A stretch of 64,000 bases of DNA from Pseudomonadales bacterium (GTDB taxonomy: Bacteria > Pseudomonadota > Gammaproteobacteria > Pseudomonadales > Azotimanducaceae): positions 310,001 through 374,000 of the forward strand of contig JAQXDL010000049.1 of the NCBI GenBank assembly GCA_029251375.1, given 5' to 3'. Below the pieces are notes generated by a model. The model worked only from the letters and a program-made list of their open reading frames with translations. It was not told the origin of the DNA and made no database searches. Numbering within the stretch: position 1 is the first letter of the stretch; every line of letters starts with the position of its first letter. The position numbers and the translations under genes are program-made. Positions 48,874 through 58,332 of the stretch are shown here, one piece after another.

Positions 48874-50634
48874 TTAGCCCGGGCCCCCTATATAAACAGG
48901 GTCGTTGAGTAAGGGAACGCCTTGGGCCTGAATGCTATTGATGTGAATCCATGTTTGAGGTCCAACTCGGCCATCCGGAAGCAAGCCAACGGAGACCTGA
49001 AAACGTTTAACCCTCTCCTGCAGATCTTCGTCAAAAAGTGTCGTTGTCTTTTCTTTTGGCTGCGGTTCAATAAATGCTAATTGATCCGATAGCCAAGCAA
49101 CGGTTTCCCCTCGGTCACCGATAACCGTCGGTCTTTCATAGCCTGGCGGAAGTCTCCATAACAATATATATTGGCCGTCCCAATAGCGTAGAAATTCCTC
49201 CCGGCCAACGTAAAATTCTGTGTCCGCGCCGGCCAGCGTAACAGTCGTCGAATCGATTGTTGTCAATAGTAAGTGTTGAGGTTTACCTAAGATCTCAAAG
49301 TTAACTAAAACCGGTCGATTTAGATTTGCAATATCGTCTAAGTTGCCTGGGTTTGAATAACACGCCATACCGAAATCCTCGGAGACTGAACAGGCTTGGT
49401 TCGCGTCGTTTATCGCGACTTCTGTTCCCCACATAAGGTAGAGGTTAGTAAATGCGGCTGATTCATCGGTAAAACCCGATAGTTCTGTCATGCTTTGAAT
49501 AGGTTTGACCTGCATTTGTTGTCTTACGAAGCCAATGTTGTTGTTGCCTTGTTTATTAAATTCATCAGCTTCAGCAGGTTGCACTTCGATTGCATTTTCT
49601 GCGCTCAGCTGGCTCGCTATTTTGAACGCTTCAATTTTTGGGTTAGTTGTTATCGGTGCGGCCGTTTTTGATGTGGCTGATGCAATGAAAGGATTTGATG
49701 CTGTTTGTGTGCTATTCGGGGGGAGTGCGTTAGGCGTTTTTATCTGAGAAAAATACATACCCATACCAACCAGCACGATCAGACTCGCCGCAATAGAGAT
49801 TGATTTCCATTGCGAGACATCGGCCGTTGGTGGTCCTAGCGTTTCCTTCGCTGCTTTGTTAACGGTTGCGATATTAACTTCCAATCTATTCTGAACATAT
49901 GTGCCGAGCAGTGCTCGGTCGCAGACAAGATTGATCAGCCGAGGAATGCCTCCGGTAATTTTGTAGATACGCTTGATAACCTTGGGGGGGAAAAGTGAAC
50001 CCCGAGCGCCGGCAATCTCGAGACGATGCGCAATGTACTCAATCACTTCGTTGAGTTCGAGTGCATTTAAATGGAATCTTGCAGTAACGCGCTGAGAGAG
50101 CTGTCTAAGCTCAGGCTTGGCCAAAACGGTGAGCAGCTCGGGTTGACCGAGCAGGACGATTTGCAGCAGTTTACGCTCATTTGTCTCGAGGTTAGTCAGC
50201 AGACGAAGTTGTTCAAGAACATCGACAGACAAGTTTTGTGCTTCATCTATTATGACGACCGTTCGGCGATCAGCCTGATACGATTCTAATAGGAATTGGT
50301 TGAGTCTATCGACAAGCACCTTGATGCTGGCGTCGTCTGGATAGTTGATATGTAGTTCATCGCAGATAGTTGCCAACATCTCGTCGGCAGTTAACTTGGG
50401 ATTGAGAATAAAGGCCGTGTCGACGTCTTCCGGTACCTGCTGTAGCAAACATCGGCAAACCGTTGTCTTGCCCGTGCCTACTTCGCCGGTTAGTAGTAGA
50501 AACCCGCCATCACCTCGAATACCATACAATAGGTGCCCGAGTGCTTCCCTGTGTTGATCGCTCATATAGAGATACTCCGGATTAGGAGCAATCGAGAAGG
50601 GCGTATCTTTAAGGCCGAAGTAATCTTTATACAT
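48874..50634 (-). CDS. gspA: GspA/ExeA-type ATPase with peptidoglycan-binding domain
   Basis: An AAA ATPase (about 1-265 from MYKDYFGL) with Walker A GEVGTGKTT and Walker B VIIDEAQNLS. A membrane helix (about 280) follows, and a C-terminal peptidoglycan-binding domain (LQERVKRFQVSVGLLPDGRVGPQTW). ExeA uses this layout to remodel the cell wall for secretin insertion. The frame begins at 50655, but relatives start at MYKDYFGL (50634). It is divergent from the aminopeptidase gene. Confidence 0.92.
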   Translation of the reverse strand: MYKDYFGLKDTPFSIAPNPEYLYMSDQHREALGHLLYGIRGDGGFLLLTGEVGTGKTTVCRCLLQQVPEDVDTAFILNPKLTADEMLATICDELHINYPDDASIKVLVDRLNQFLLESYQADRRTVVIIDEAQNLSVDVLEQLRLLTNLETNERKLLQIVLLGQPELLTVLAKPELRQLSQRVTARFHLNALELNEVIEYIAHRLEIAGARGSLFPPKVIKRIYKITGGIPRLINLVCDRALLGTYVQNRLEVNIATVNKAAKETLGPPTADVSQWKSISIAASLIVLVGMGMYFSQIKTPNALPPNSTQTASNPFIASATSKTAAPITTNPKIEAFKIASQLSAENAIEVQPAEADEFNKQGNNNIGFVRQQMQVKPIQSMTELSGFTDESAAFTNLYLMWGTEVAINDANQACSVSEDFGMACYSNPGNLDDIANLNRPVLVNFEILGKPQHLLLTTIDSTTVTLAGADTEFYVGREEFLRYWDGQYILLWRLPPGYERPTVIGDRGETVAWLSDQLAFIEPQPKEKTTTLFDEDLQERVKRFQVSVGLLPDGRVGPQTWIHINSIQAQGVPLLNDPVYIGGPG

Positions 50635-50655
50635 ATTCGACGAAGCGGTTGTCAC

Positions 50656-51846
50656 ATGAATGTTCGAATTGAGGATAGCAGGAGCTGTGTCAAAGCTCTA
50701 CACAGATCGATTTTAGATCCGCGACGATTGACCTGGCTATCGGCTCAAAGCTGGAGGGTTGGATCGAGATGTCTAATGCTGCTCGGCTTACTTATAAGCC
50801 AAACAGCGTGCGAAACTGTTTCTTATTACCATCAGGCAGCTAAAGGGCAGTTCGCCCTGCTGATCAATACTCGGCCTGTTGTAGAGGTCATTGACGACGT
50901 AAACACAACTGTTGAACTTAGACAAAAGTTGCTACTTACCCAAAACATTCTTACCTTTGCTGAACATCTTGGCTTAGATGTGGACGGAAGCTATCGAGAC
51001 TATGTCGCTGTTGATCGAACTTATGTCGTCTGGAATGTGTTTGTGACGCCGCCGCATTCTCTTGCACTGGATCAGTGGTGTTACCCCATTGCTGGTTGTG
51101 TTTCCTACAAGGGTTTCTTCGCTGAAGCAGATGCTGAGTTCTTTGCTAGAAAAATGCGCAGCCAAAGCAAGCAAAGTTATGTTGCAGGCGTTGCTGCCTA
51201 TTCGACCTTGGGTTGGTTTAACGACCCTTTATTAAGTACTTTTGTTTTTAGACGTGACTTGGATCTTGCTGCGCTTTTATTTCATGAGTTAGCGCACAAG
51301 GTTATTTATGTTGCCGACGACACTGTTTTTAACGAAAGCTTTGCGACAGCGGTTGAGAGAATTCTGTTAATCGAGTGGCTTAAAACAAATATTGACGACG
51401 ACACAAGTGAACACTATGCGATTGATGCTGATCTGATCAGGCAGCATCAGCTTAGGCAGAGACGTCGTGCAGAGGTGGTAAATCTGATTGTTGAAGCCAA
51501 AGATGAGCTAAGTTTTGAGTTTGCTAAAGACACTGATTTAACGAGCAAGGAGACTGCAAGGATCGCGTTACTCTCAGGCTTGAGGGCGCGCTATAAAAAG
51601 TTATCGAGTCAGTGGGGCGACAATCCGCCTTTTGAATACTGGATGTCATCAGATATCAACAACCCTAAGTTGGCTGCTTTAGGTGCTTACTCGCAATGGG
51701 TACCGGCTTTTTTGGCACTCTACGACGCTGATCAAGCGAGACCATGGGATCACTTCATTGCTCAGGTGCAGGCTTTGGCCAAGCGGCCAAAGGCTGAACG
51801 CAATGTAACGCTTGCTAGGTTAGCATCACAATACAAACCAGAGTAA
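50656..51846 (+). CDS. Putative lipoprotein aminopeptidase (zinc HExxH)
   Basis: A metallopeptidase-like protein with HELAHKVIYV (HExxH) and a downstream NESFATAVE glutamate, typical of the putative aminopeptidase family PF10023. A hydrophobic stretch ending in LLISQTAC fits a lipoprotein signal, with the Cys as acylation site. From the ATG at 50656 the n-region is unusually long (about 39 residues); an ATG at 50776 would give a very short one. The 3' end overlaps the convergent DASS gene by 32 bases. Confidence 0.8.
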   Translation: MNVRIEDSRSCVKALHRSILDPRRLTWLSAQSWRVGSRCLMLLGLLISQTACETVSYYHQAAKGQFALLINTRPVVEVIDDVNTTVELRQKLLLTQNILTFAEHLGLDVDGSYRDYVAVDRTYVVWNVFVTPPHSLALDQWCYPIAGCVSYKGFFAEADAEFFARKMRSQSKQSYVAGVAAYSTLGWFNDPLLSTFVFRRDLDLAALLFHELAHKVIYVADDTVFNESFATAVERILLIEWLKTNIDDDTSEHYAIDADLIRQHQLRQRRRAEVVNLIVEAKDELSFEFAKDTDLTSKETARIALLSGLRARYKKLSSQWGDNPPFEYWMSSDINNPKLAALGAYSQWVPAFLALYDADQARPWDHFIAQVQALAKRPKAERNVTLARLASQYKPE

Positions 51847-53200
51847 TAACCCCTACGCCTAAGATATTGAGGATGAATCCCTCTTGTACCATGGTCTTTA
51901 TCGGAAACCGTCCGGTGCTAAACATAATCGTGTTGGGTGCGGTTGCAACTGGTAGCATAAATGCACAGCTAGCACTCATGGCGGCGGGCACCATCAGTAC
52001 TGCTGGTTCGATTCCTGCTGCCATCGCTGCTGTCGCAAGGATCGGCATCATCAATGTCGTTGTTGCGGTGTTGCTGGTCATCTCCGTTAGGAAGGTGATG
52101 GTGATACAGATCGTTGCCATCATAACAACAATATGCCAAGTCGCTATGCCTGCCAACGCGTCGCCGAGTTGTTCGCTTAAGCCTGAGGTGACAAATGCTT
52201 TAGCAATTGAGATGCCGCCACCAAACAGAATCAACATTCCCCACGGTATCCTATTCGCGGTTTCCCAATCCAGTAGCTTTTCGCCTTTACCGTTCGGTAT
52301 CAAAAACATGGTGATAACTGCGATCAACGCAACACTGGCATCATTGGCCGAGGGTAAATCTAGCGCGCCGCTCCAACCACCGAAAGGTTGGCTGCGAGTA
52401 ACCCAAGCAAGCGCGGTTAGAGAGAAAACAATAAAGACCCTTTTTTCTTCCACACTCCAGGACTGAACCTTTGGCATTTCAATAGCACCAATATAGTTAA
52501 GTTTCCTTGTTAACCAGAAGCCAATAATAGGCACGAACAGGATGACGACCGGTATGCCCCAGCTCATCCAAGTCAGAAAGCCAATTTCTATACCGGTATA
52601 TTGTTCATAAATTTCCCGAAAAAATAGATTAGGCGGCGTGCCGATAGGTGTGCCAATACCACCTACGCTCGCTGCATAAGCGATGCCGAGTAACAGGGGT
52701 ACAGCGAGTTTGTCGTCTTTAGATCTTTCAATGACCGCAAGCGCGACCGGCAGTAGCATCAATGTCGTTGCAGTATTTGATATCCACATACTGAGCACGG
52801 CTGATGCGGCCATAAAACCAAAGACTAGCCGGCGACTGCTGCCGCCACCAAATAGATTCACCATATTCAATGCGACTCTGCGATGCGCGCCACTTTTCTC
52901 CATAGCGGTGCTTAGAATAAAACCGCCCATTAAAAGCAGCACGAGAGGGCTGCCATAGGCAGCGCCGACCTGAGCGGGCGTAAGTACCCCGAGAAATGGT
53001 AGTAGGGCGATGGGTATGAGAGATGTAACGGGGATAGGAACGGGTTCAAAAATCCACCAGACAGCGCAGAGTGTTGCGACAAAACCAGTCCAACAGGCGC
53101 CGGTATCCCAGCCCGCATTCTGTAGCGAAAAGAATACGGCGGCGGCAATGAGTGGGCCGATGATGAGCATTGAGGCTTTGTTGATAATTTTTTTCGACAT
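51815..53200 (-). CDS. DASS/SLC13-family sodium-anion symporter
   Basis: A 461-residue transporter of the divalent anion/sodium family. Both halves of the inverted repeat show the SNTATT motif (ISNTATTLMLLP and MTSNTATTTLMMP) that binds Na+ and substrate carboxylates. Other motifs are PIGTPPNLFF and the YAASVGGIGTPIG loop. Substrates in the family are succinate-type dicarboxylates, citrate or sulfate. Confidence 0.93.
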   Translation of the reverse strand: MSKKIINKASMLIIGPLIAAAVFFSLQNAGWDTGACWTGFVATLCAVWWIFEPVPIPVTSLIPIALLPFLGVLTPAQVGAAYGSPLVLLLMGGFILSTAMEKSGAHRRVALNMVNLFGGGSSRRLVFGFMAASAVLSMWISNTATTLMLLPVALAVIERSKDDKLAVPLLLGIAYAASVGGIGTPIGTPPNLFFREIYEQYTGIEIGFLTWMSWGIPVVILFVPIIGFWLTRKLNYIGAIEMPKVQSWSVEEKRVFIVFSLTALAWVTRSQPFGGWSGALDLPSANDASVALIAVITMFLIPNGKGEKLLDWETANRIPWGMLILFGGGISIAKAFVTSGLSEQLGDALAGIATWHIVVMMATICITITFLTEMTSNTATTTLMMPILATAAMAAGIEPAVLMVPAAMSASCAFMLPVATAPNTIMFSTGRFPIKTMVQEGFILNILGVGVITLVCIVMLT

Positions 53201-53383
53201 TGCTTTGTGTCTGGTAAAAGAAGCAATTATAGCTTTAGTCGAGCGTTATAGGCCAACCAAGTGGTTGTTGCGAGGTAAACGCGTTCCGAGTCAAGATTTT
53301 GATGATGCGGCTGTGTTGGTAGGATTCATTGGCATGTTACTCTCGCATTACGATGAAACCTCCAGCAAGAGGCTTATACAACG

Positions 53384-54787
53384 ATGGCTAACTCAATGTA
53401 TTGGTACGATTTCGAAACGACGGGTATCAACCCAGGGCGTGATCGGGCGATTCAATTTGCAGGTGTGCGTACTGACGAGGATCTAAATGTTATTGGCGAG
53501 CCTTTGGATTTACTTTGTTATCCCGGCGAAGATACGATTCCAGCGCCCGAGGCGATACTCGTAACGGGCATCAACATGATGCAATTGAAATCATCAGGTA
53601 TGAATGAGGCAGAATTTTCTCGTCAGATACACGAACAATTCTCTACACCTGAAACATGTGTAGTGGGGTTTAATAGTCTGCGGTTTGATGATGAGTTTAC
53701 GCGTTATTTGTTTTACCGTAATTTCTACGACCCTTATGCTAGGGAATGGCAATCAGGCAACTCTCGCTGGGATGTCATTGACATGTTTCGTATGGCTCAC
53801 GCTTTGCGGCCGGAAGGGATAAACTGGCCAGTTGCTGAAAATGGCAATGTGACCTTTAGGCTTGAAAAGCTCACTGAAGAAAATGGTATCGGACATGAAA
53901 ATGCCCACGACGCGGTATCTGATGTATTGGCAACCATCGGTATGGCCAAGAAACTGAAAGATTCTCAACCGAAGTTATATGCCTATCTGTTTGCTCTGCG
54001 TAATAAGAATGAAGTGCTTAAACAACTTTACCCATTGGGTAAAACGCCCATAGTTCATGTGTCTTCGATGTATCCTGCTAGTCAGGGCTGTGTGGCGGTT
54101 GTGTTGCCGCTTTGTGTGCATCCGACAAATTCAAACGGTGTAATTTGCTTTGATCTGTCGAATGATCCAACTGATTTGATTGAGCTAAGCCCGGTTGAAC
54201 TGCACCGAAGGATATTTACCGCGAGACAAGATTTGGGAAATGAAAAGCGTGTTGCGTTAAAAACCATTCACATCAATAAATGCCCTGCAATCGCGCCTTT
54301 GTCGACGTTGCAGGGCAACGAAACTAGATTGCACATCGACATGCCAGCGATTCAACTCAATATGCGGCGTATACAACAAAGCAGCGGCGTCGTAGAGAAA
54401 ATTTCCGAAGCTTTTTCTCTAAAGACCTTTCCGCCTACTAATGATCCTGATCTGATGTTGTACCAGGGTGGTTTCTTCTCATCTGATGACAAGTCTATTA
54501 TGTCCGACATACATACGTCCAAACCTGAAAATCTTGCAGCATATGGTGCTCATTTCACCGACAGCCGATTGTCTGAAATGCTACTGCGATACCGCGCTCG
54601 TAACTTTCCTGAGTCGCTGTCCGATGATGATCGTGACTACTGGAAAAACTACTGTTCAACGATGCAAAAGGGCGAAAATGGTTTGCAAGCTCAATTGGCA
54701 AGAATTGAAGCGCTGAAATCGCAGGGTCATTCGGATGCTTGTCTGCAAGACTTGCATGACTATTTGTTATCTATTCAACAAGCCTAG
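53384..54787 (+). CDS. sbcB: Exodeoxyribonuclease I
   Basis: A 3'-5' single-strand DNA exonuclease. The DnaQ-like core begins with YWYDFETTGINPGRD (motif I DxE), then GFNSLRFDDEF, and HENAHDAVSDV with the final catalytic His/Asp. SH3-like and helical C-terminal domains follow. At 467 residues it matches E. coli ExoI. The ATG at 53384 has a second ATG four codons later. Confidence 0.96.
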   Translation: MANSMYWYDFETTGINPGRDRAIQFAGVRTDEDLNVIGEPLDLLCYPGEDTIPAPEAILVTGINMMQLKSSGMNEAEFSRQIHEQFSTPETCVVGFNSLRFDDEFTRYLFYRNFYDPYAREWQSGNSRWDVIDMFRMAHALRPEGINWPVAENGNVTFRLEKLTEENGIGHENAHDAVSDVLATIGMAKKLKDSQPKLYAYLFALRNKNEVLKQLYPLGKTPIVHVSSMYPASQGCVAVVLPLCVHPTNSNGVICFDLSNDPTDLIELSPVELHRRIFTARQDLGNEKRVALKTIHINKCPAIAPLSTLQGNETRLHIDMPAIQLNMRRIQQSSGVVEKISEAFSLKTFPPTNDPDLMLYQGGFFSSDDKSIMSDIHTSKPENLAAYGAHFTDSRLSEMLLRYRARNFPESLSDDDRDYWKNYCSTMQKGENGLQAQLARIEALKSQGHSDACLQDLHDYLLSIQQA

Positions 54788-54944
54788 TGCGTGGCAATTT
54801 GCGAAACAGTTTACGATGAATATTTGCGCATATTATTGGGCACCCATACAGCGCAGTAAGATATCGATGAAGCCAATTGCTATGGCTGACACGAAACTTT
54901 CACAGTCTGTTTGAACGCTCTATACTCAAAGGCCGCAAAATGAA

Positions 54945-55691
54945 TTGAGTAGCCTTTTGACTAGTGTCGATCTGACCCACATTTCCAAAACCTATGGCGG
55001 CGATAGGGTGCTCACAGACATTTCGTTGAGTCTCCCTGAAAATCAAGTGACCGCACTGGTTGGTGAAAGTGGCAGCGGTAAATCCACGCTTTTACAAATC
55101 ATTAACGGTTTAGTTAAGCCGGATTCCGGTCAGATACGCCTCGGCGGTAAATTGTTAGATTATGACAATCTTCCAGAGATTCGCCGCAATATGGGCTATG
55201 CAGTTCAAGGCGCTGGACTATTTCCACATCTGACCATCGAACAGAATGTGACCTTAGTTGCCTCGCTAAACGGCTGGCCGCAAGACCAGCAAGCTGAACG
55301 TTATCAGTATTTGATAAGTCTACTTGAGCTAACCGATGAGTTTTCGAATCGTTATCCCCACAGTCTCTCCGGTGGCCAGCAACAACGTGTGAGCCTTTGT
55401 CGAGCAATGATGCTAAACCCCTCTTTGATGCTGTTAGATGAGCCTTTTTCAGCATTGGACCCCATCACTCGGATGACTATACATGAAGAATTTTCTCGCC
55501 TGAGTGAAGTCGAACCTCGAACGATTATGCTGGTCACCCATGATATGTCAGAGGCTATCAAACTCGCTAAATACATCGTCATATTAAAGGGCGGGGAAAT
55601 CGTTCAGCAGGGCGAAGCTGAAGACGTCCAGTCTTCGCCAGAGGATGACTATGTGCAGAAGTTGTTAAAAATGGCAGGTGGATTCCGATGA
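54945..55691 (+). CDS. QAT-type (osmoprotectant-like) ABC transporter ATPase
   Basis: An ATPase with Walker A GESGSGKST, Q-loop, signature LSGGQQQRVSLCRAM and Walker B LMLLDEPFSALD. It starts with TTG at 54945; the nearby ATG at 54940 is out of frame. The next gene overlaps by four bases and encodes the fused binding protein-permease, so the two form a complete importer. At 248 residues it lacks the CBS domains of OpuA/OpuC ATPases. Confidence 0.88.
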   Translation: MSSLLTSVDLTHISKTYGGDRVLTDISLSLPENQVTALVGESGSGKSTLLQIINGLVKPDSGQIRLGGKLLDYDNLPEIRRNMGYAVQGAGLFPHLTIEQNVTLVASLNGWPQDQQAERYQYLISLLELTDEFSNRYPHSLSGGQQQRVSLCRAMMLNPSLMLLDEPFSALDPITRMTIHEEFSRLSEVEPRTIMLVTHDMSEAIKLAKYIVILKGGEIVQQGEAEDVQSSPEDDYVQKLLKMAGGFR

Positions 55692-57259
55692 GAAATCTCT
55701 TGCACACTGTTCCGCTCCTGATTGTTGTACTTCTGTTGTTTGTTTCTACCCCCATTGCTGCCGCCACAACTTTAGGCACAACATTAGGTACAACATTAGG
55801 TACAACGTCAGCTAAAGACGATTCGTCAAGTGAGACGACGATAACAGTTGCCAGTAAGAACTTTGGTGAGAGCTATTTACTCTCTGAAATTATGGCTCAG
55901 TTACTCGAGTTGAATGGCTACAGGGTAGACAGGAGGTTCGGTTTAGGGGGCTCGTTAGTATGTTATGAGGCGCTAGCTAGCGGTGAGGTGGATGTTTACG
56001 CCGAATACACCGGTACCCTTGGTCAAGCAATTTTAAAACTGCAGGGCCCGAAATTTTCAACCGAAAGCCTCAACGAAAGTTTGGCACCTGAAAAACTACT
56101 TATGTTGAATTCTTTTGGATTCAACAATACCTATGCGATTGCCTTACAACATGCGGTTGCAAAGCAGCGCAACCTCACGAAAGTAAGTCAGTTGAGTGAG
56201 CACTCCGATTTAGTTCTGGCGTTTAGTCTTGAATTTCTCAACCGTGAAGATGGCTGGCCTGGTTTGAATGAGACTTACAAAATTGGTGGTGAACCGAGTG
56301 GTATTGAACACGGTTTGGCATACCAGGCGATTGAGCAGGGAAAAATTGATGTTACCGATGCATATTCAACTGACGGTGATCTTGAGCGATACAAGTTGAT
56401 TACTCTTGATGATGATAAAGGTTATTTCCCCCAGTATTTTGCTTCACCTTTGGTTAGACAGGACCTGCCGAAGAAGGCGCGCGATCTACTGAATCAGTTG
56501 GCGGATCGCATAGACGACGAGATGATGCGATCTCTAAATGCGGAAGTAGTTATTGAAAACAAATCTTTCGCGCAGGTTGCGCAAGGCTTTTTAGAGAGGC
56601 AAGGGTTTGGAACATCAATTGTTAACGAGAATGCTATGTGGCATAAGCTCTTTGACAACGTGATTACCCATTTACAACTAACTCTTATTGCACTCGGCTT
56701 AGGTTGTGTTTTTGGTCTGCTAATCGGTGTACTCGTGTTTAGATCTCGTGGTCTATCGAGGATGGTCGTCTACATTGCAGGATTAATGCAGACAGTGCCT
56801 TCTATCGCTTTGTTAGCGCTTATGATTCCACTGTTTGGAATCGGCATGCTGCCGGCGATTGTTGCGCTATTTCTTTATTCGATCCTGCCAATTTTGCGTA
56901 ATACAATTACCGCTCTAGTGACCATTGATCCACTTCTAAAGCGGGTGGCTGATGCCATCGGTTTAACTCCGATGCAGCAGCTCAGGCATGTATTGCTGCC
57001 GCTTGCTATGCCCAACATTTTGTCCGGCATCAAAACCGCGGCGGTTATTAGTATCGGTACAGCGACACTTGCAGCGTTTATTGGCGCAGGTGGGTTAGGT
57101 GAGCCAATCGTAACGGGGTTAGCGCTAAATGATACCAACCTTATTCTTCAGGGCGCTATTCCAGCAGCGGTTTTGGCCATTTTAGTCGAGCTGTTTTTTG
57201 AGGGGCTGGAAAGGTTGGTGGTGAAACCGCATATGCTTAAGGGACGCTTACCTGAATGA
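55688..57259 (+). CDS. Fused substrate-binding protein and permease of a QAT-family ABC transporter
   Basis: Signal peptide (MRNLLHTVPLLIVVLLLFVSTPIAAA), then a 12-base-repeat stretch (TTLGTTLGTTLGTT). An OpuAC-like binding domain follows (about 52-310: ASKNFGESYLLSEI, GEVDVYAEYTGTLGQ). The permease comes last (about 320-500, with the EAA-like loop ADAIGLTPMQQLRHVLLPLAMP). Substrates of the family include choline, betaine, and ergothioneine. The order binding domain-permease is the reverse of EgtU, where the permease comes first. Specificity undecided. Confidence 0.9.
   Translation: MRNLLHTVPLLIVVLLLFVSTPIAAATTLGTTLGTTLGTTSAKDDSSSETTITVASKNFGESYLLSEIMAQLLELNGYRVDRRFGLGGSLVCYEALASGEVDVYAEYTGTLGQAILKLQGPKFSTESLNESLAPEKLLMLNSFGFNNTYAIALQHAVAKQRNLTKVSQLSEHSDLVLAFSLEFLNREDGWPGLNETYKIGGEPSGIEHGLAYQAIEQGKIDVTDAYSTDGDLERYKLITLDDDKGYFPQYFASPLVRQDLPKKARDLLNQLADRIDDEMMRSLNAEVVIENKSFAQVAQGFLERQGFGTSIVNENAMWHKLFDNVITHLQLTLIALGLGCVFGLLIGVLVFRSRGLSRMVVYIAGLMQTVPSIALLALMIPLFGIGMLPAIVALFLYSILPILRNTITALVTIDPLLKRVADAIGLTPMQQLRHVLLPLAMPNILSGIKTAAVISIGTATLAAFIGAGGLGEPIVTGLALNDTNLILQGAIPAAVLAILVELFFEGLERLVVKPHMLKGRLPE
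55766..55807 (+). repeat. 12-base in-frame tandem repeat after the signal peptide
   Basis: Three and a half copies of ACAACATTAGGT encode TTLG repeats immediately after the predicted signal peptide; the last two full copies are identical. It lengthens the tether before the binding domain. Confidence 0.9.
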
Positions 57260-57320
57260 TATTTCTTTCAGATAAGCAGACATAAACGGCGTGATAATAA
57301 TTTTAAGTTTGCCGCTGAGC

Positions 57321-58214
57321 TTAACTGAAGGTAAACGACCGACACATTTCAATAAAACGGTTGGCGCCTCTAGATAGAGTTTTTCCTTTGCGATGATAGA
57401 TGCCAAACTGAAGCGGTATGGTTGAGTTTTCAATCTTGTGGAGAGGAATCAGGTTTTCGCAACCCGGTGTCGCCGCCAGCATGCGTTGATCGAGATAACT
57501 CATACCCATGCCTTTTCGAACCATTTCCATACGAAGCTCAGTGTCATTAATTTCCCAAATTGTACCGAAAGAATCCCTTAGTTTTTGTAGTGCCGGACGC
57601 ATGTCTTGATCGTCGAGATGAGAGACAATGAGTGGCACTTTTGCTAATACCCGCGATGGCACCGCCAATAACTTGTCCAACTCTGGATAGTCGGCATCTA
57701 TCATTAGAATCCGCTCATCGGAGAAGAGAGGTATGGTTTGAAACACATCCGGCATGGTACGTTGGAATGGTCCAAAGCCTAGCTCCCACAGATCGGAGCT
57801 GACCGCTGTAATAATTTCTCGACTTGGCATGACGTTTATTTTTATACGGGTAAGAGGGCTACTTTCAAAATACTTACCGACGAGGTCTGAACCATACAGT
57901 GTGCTGACGCTACCATTCATTGCCAGTAGCAATGTTGACAGAATCCCATTGCGAATATTCTTGATGTCCTCCAGTACCGCGCGTTCCTCGTTTAGAACAA
58001 TTTCGGCATAATTGAGTAGACGGATACCTGCTTCGGTTAGCTTGAGAGGATTCCTTTGTAGCAGCAGACCGTCGAGTTTGTGCTCAAGATTTGCAATTGT
58101 CTGGCTGACGGCGGATTGAGTGACGAATAGTTTGTCAGCTGCCTTCTTGAAGCCGTTGTTTTCATAAACAGCTTTGAAAACGCGAATCTCGTTAATATCA
58201 ATGTGGATTGGCAT
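57321..58214 (-). CDS. LysR-family transcriptional regulator
   Basis: An N-terminal helix-turn-helix (about 5-65: NEIRVFKAVYENNGFKKAADKLFVTQSAVSQTIANLE) and a C-terminal inducer-binding domain. It is convergent with the ABC transporter and upstream of the M18 gene on the same strand; no target site was identified. Confidence 0.93.
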   Translation of the reverse strand: MPIHIDINEIRVFKAVYENNGFKKAADKLFVTQSAVSQTIANLEHKLDGLLLQRNPLKLTEAGIRLLNYAEIVLNEERAVLEDIKNIRNGILSTLLLAMNGSVSTLYGSDLVGKYFESSPLTRIKINVMPSREIITAVSSDLWELGFGPFQRTMPDVFQTIPLFSDERILMIDADYPELDKLLAVPSRVLAKVPLIVSHLDDQDMRPALQKLRDSFGTIWEINDTELRMEMVRKGMGMSYLDQRMLAATPGCENLIPLHKIENSTIPLQFGIYHRKGKTLSRGANRFIEMCRSFTFS

Positions 58215-58332
58215 TAGCTTTACTCATCGATGCTTTGAAGTTTCAGTCAAGTTAGTGAGGTCGAATTGGTTACCTAAAGGCTGATTACGCGTTCGTTTGC
58301 TACTAGGCTGTCTCAACACACATGATCTCCGT

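Noticed and set aside
50533-50655. Upstream extension of the aminopeptidase
   Set aside because: It would overlap gspA coding sequence and shows no relation to the family; the ATG at 50656 is preferred.
51867-52466. 199-codon plus-strand frame inside the DASS gene
   Set aside because: Antisense shadow of a conserved transporter; the DASS motifs on the other strand are decisive.
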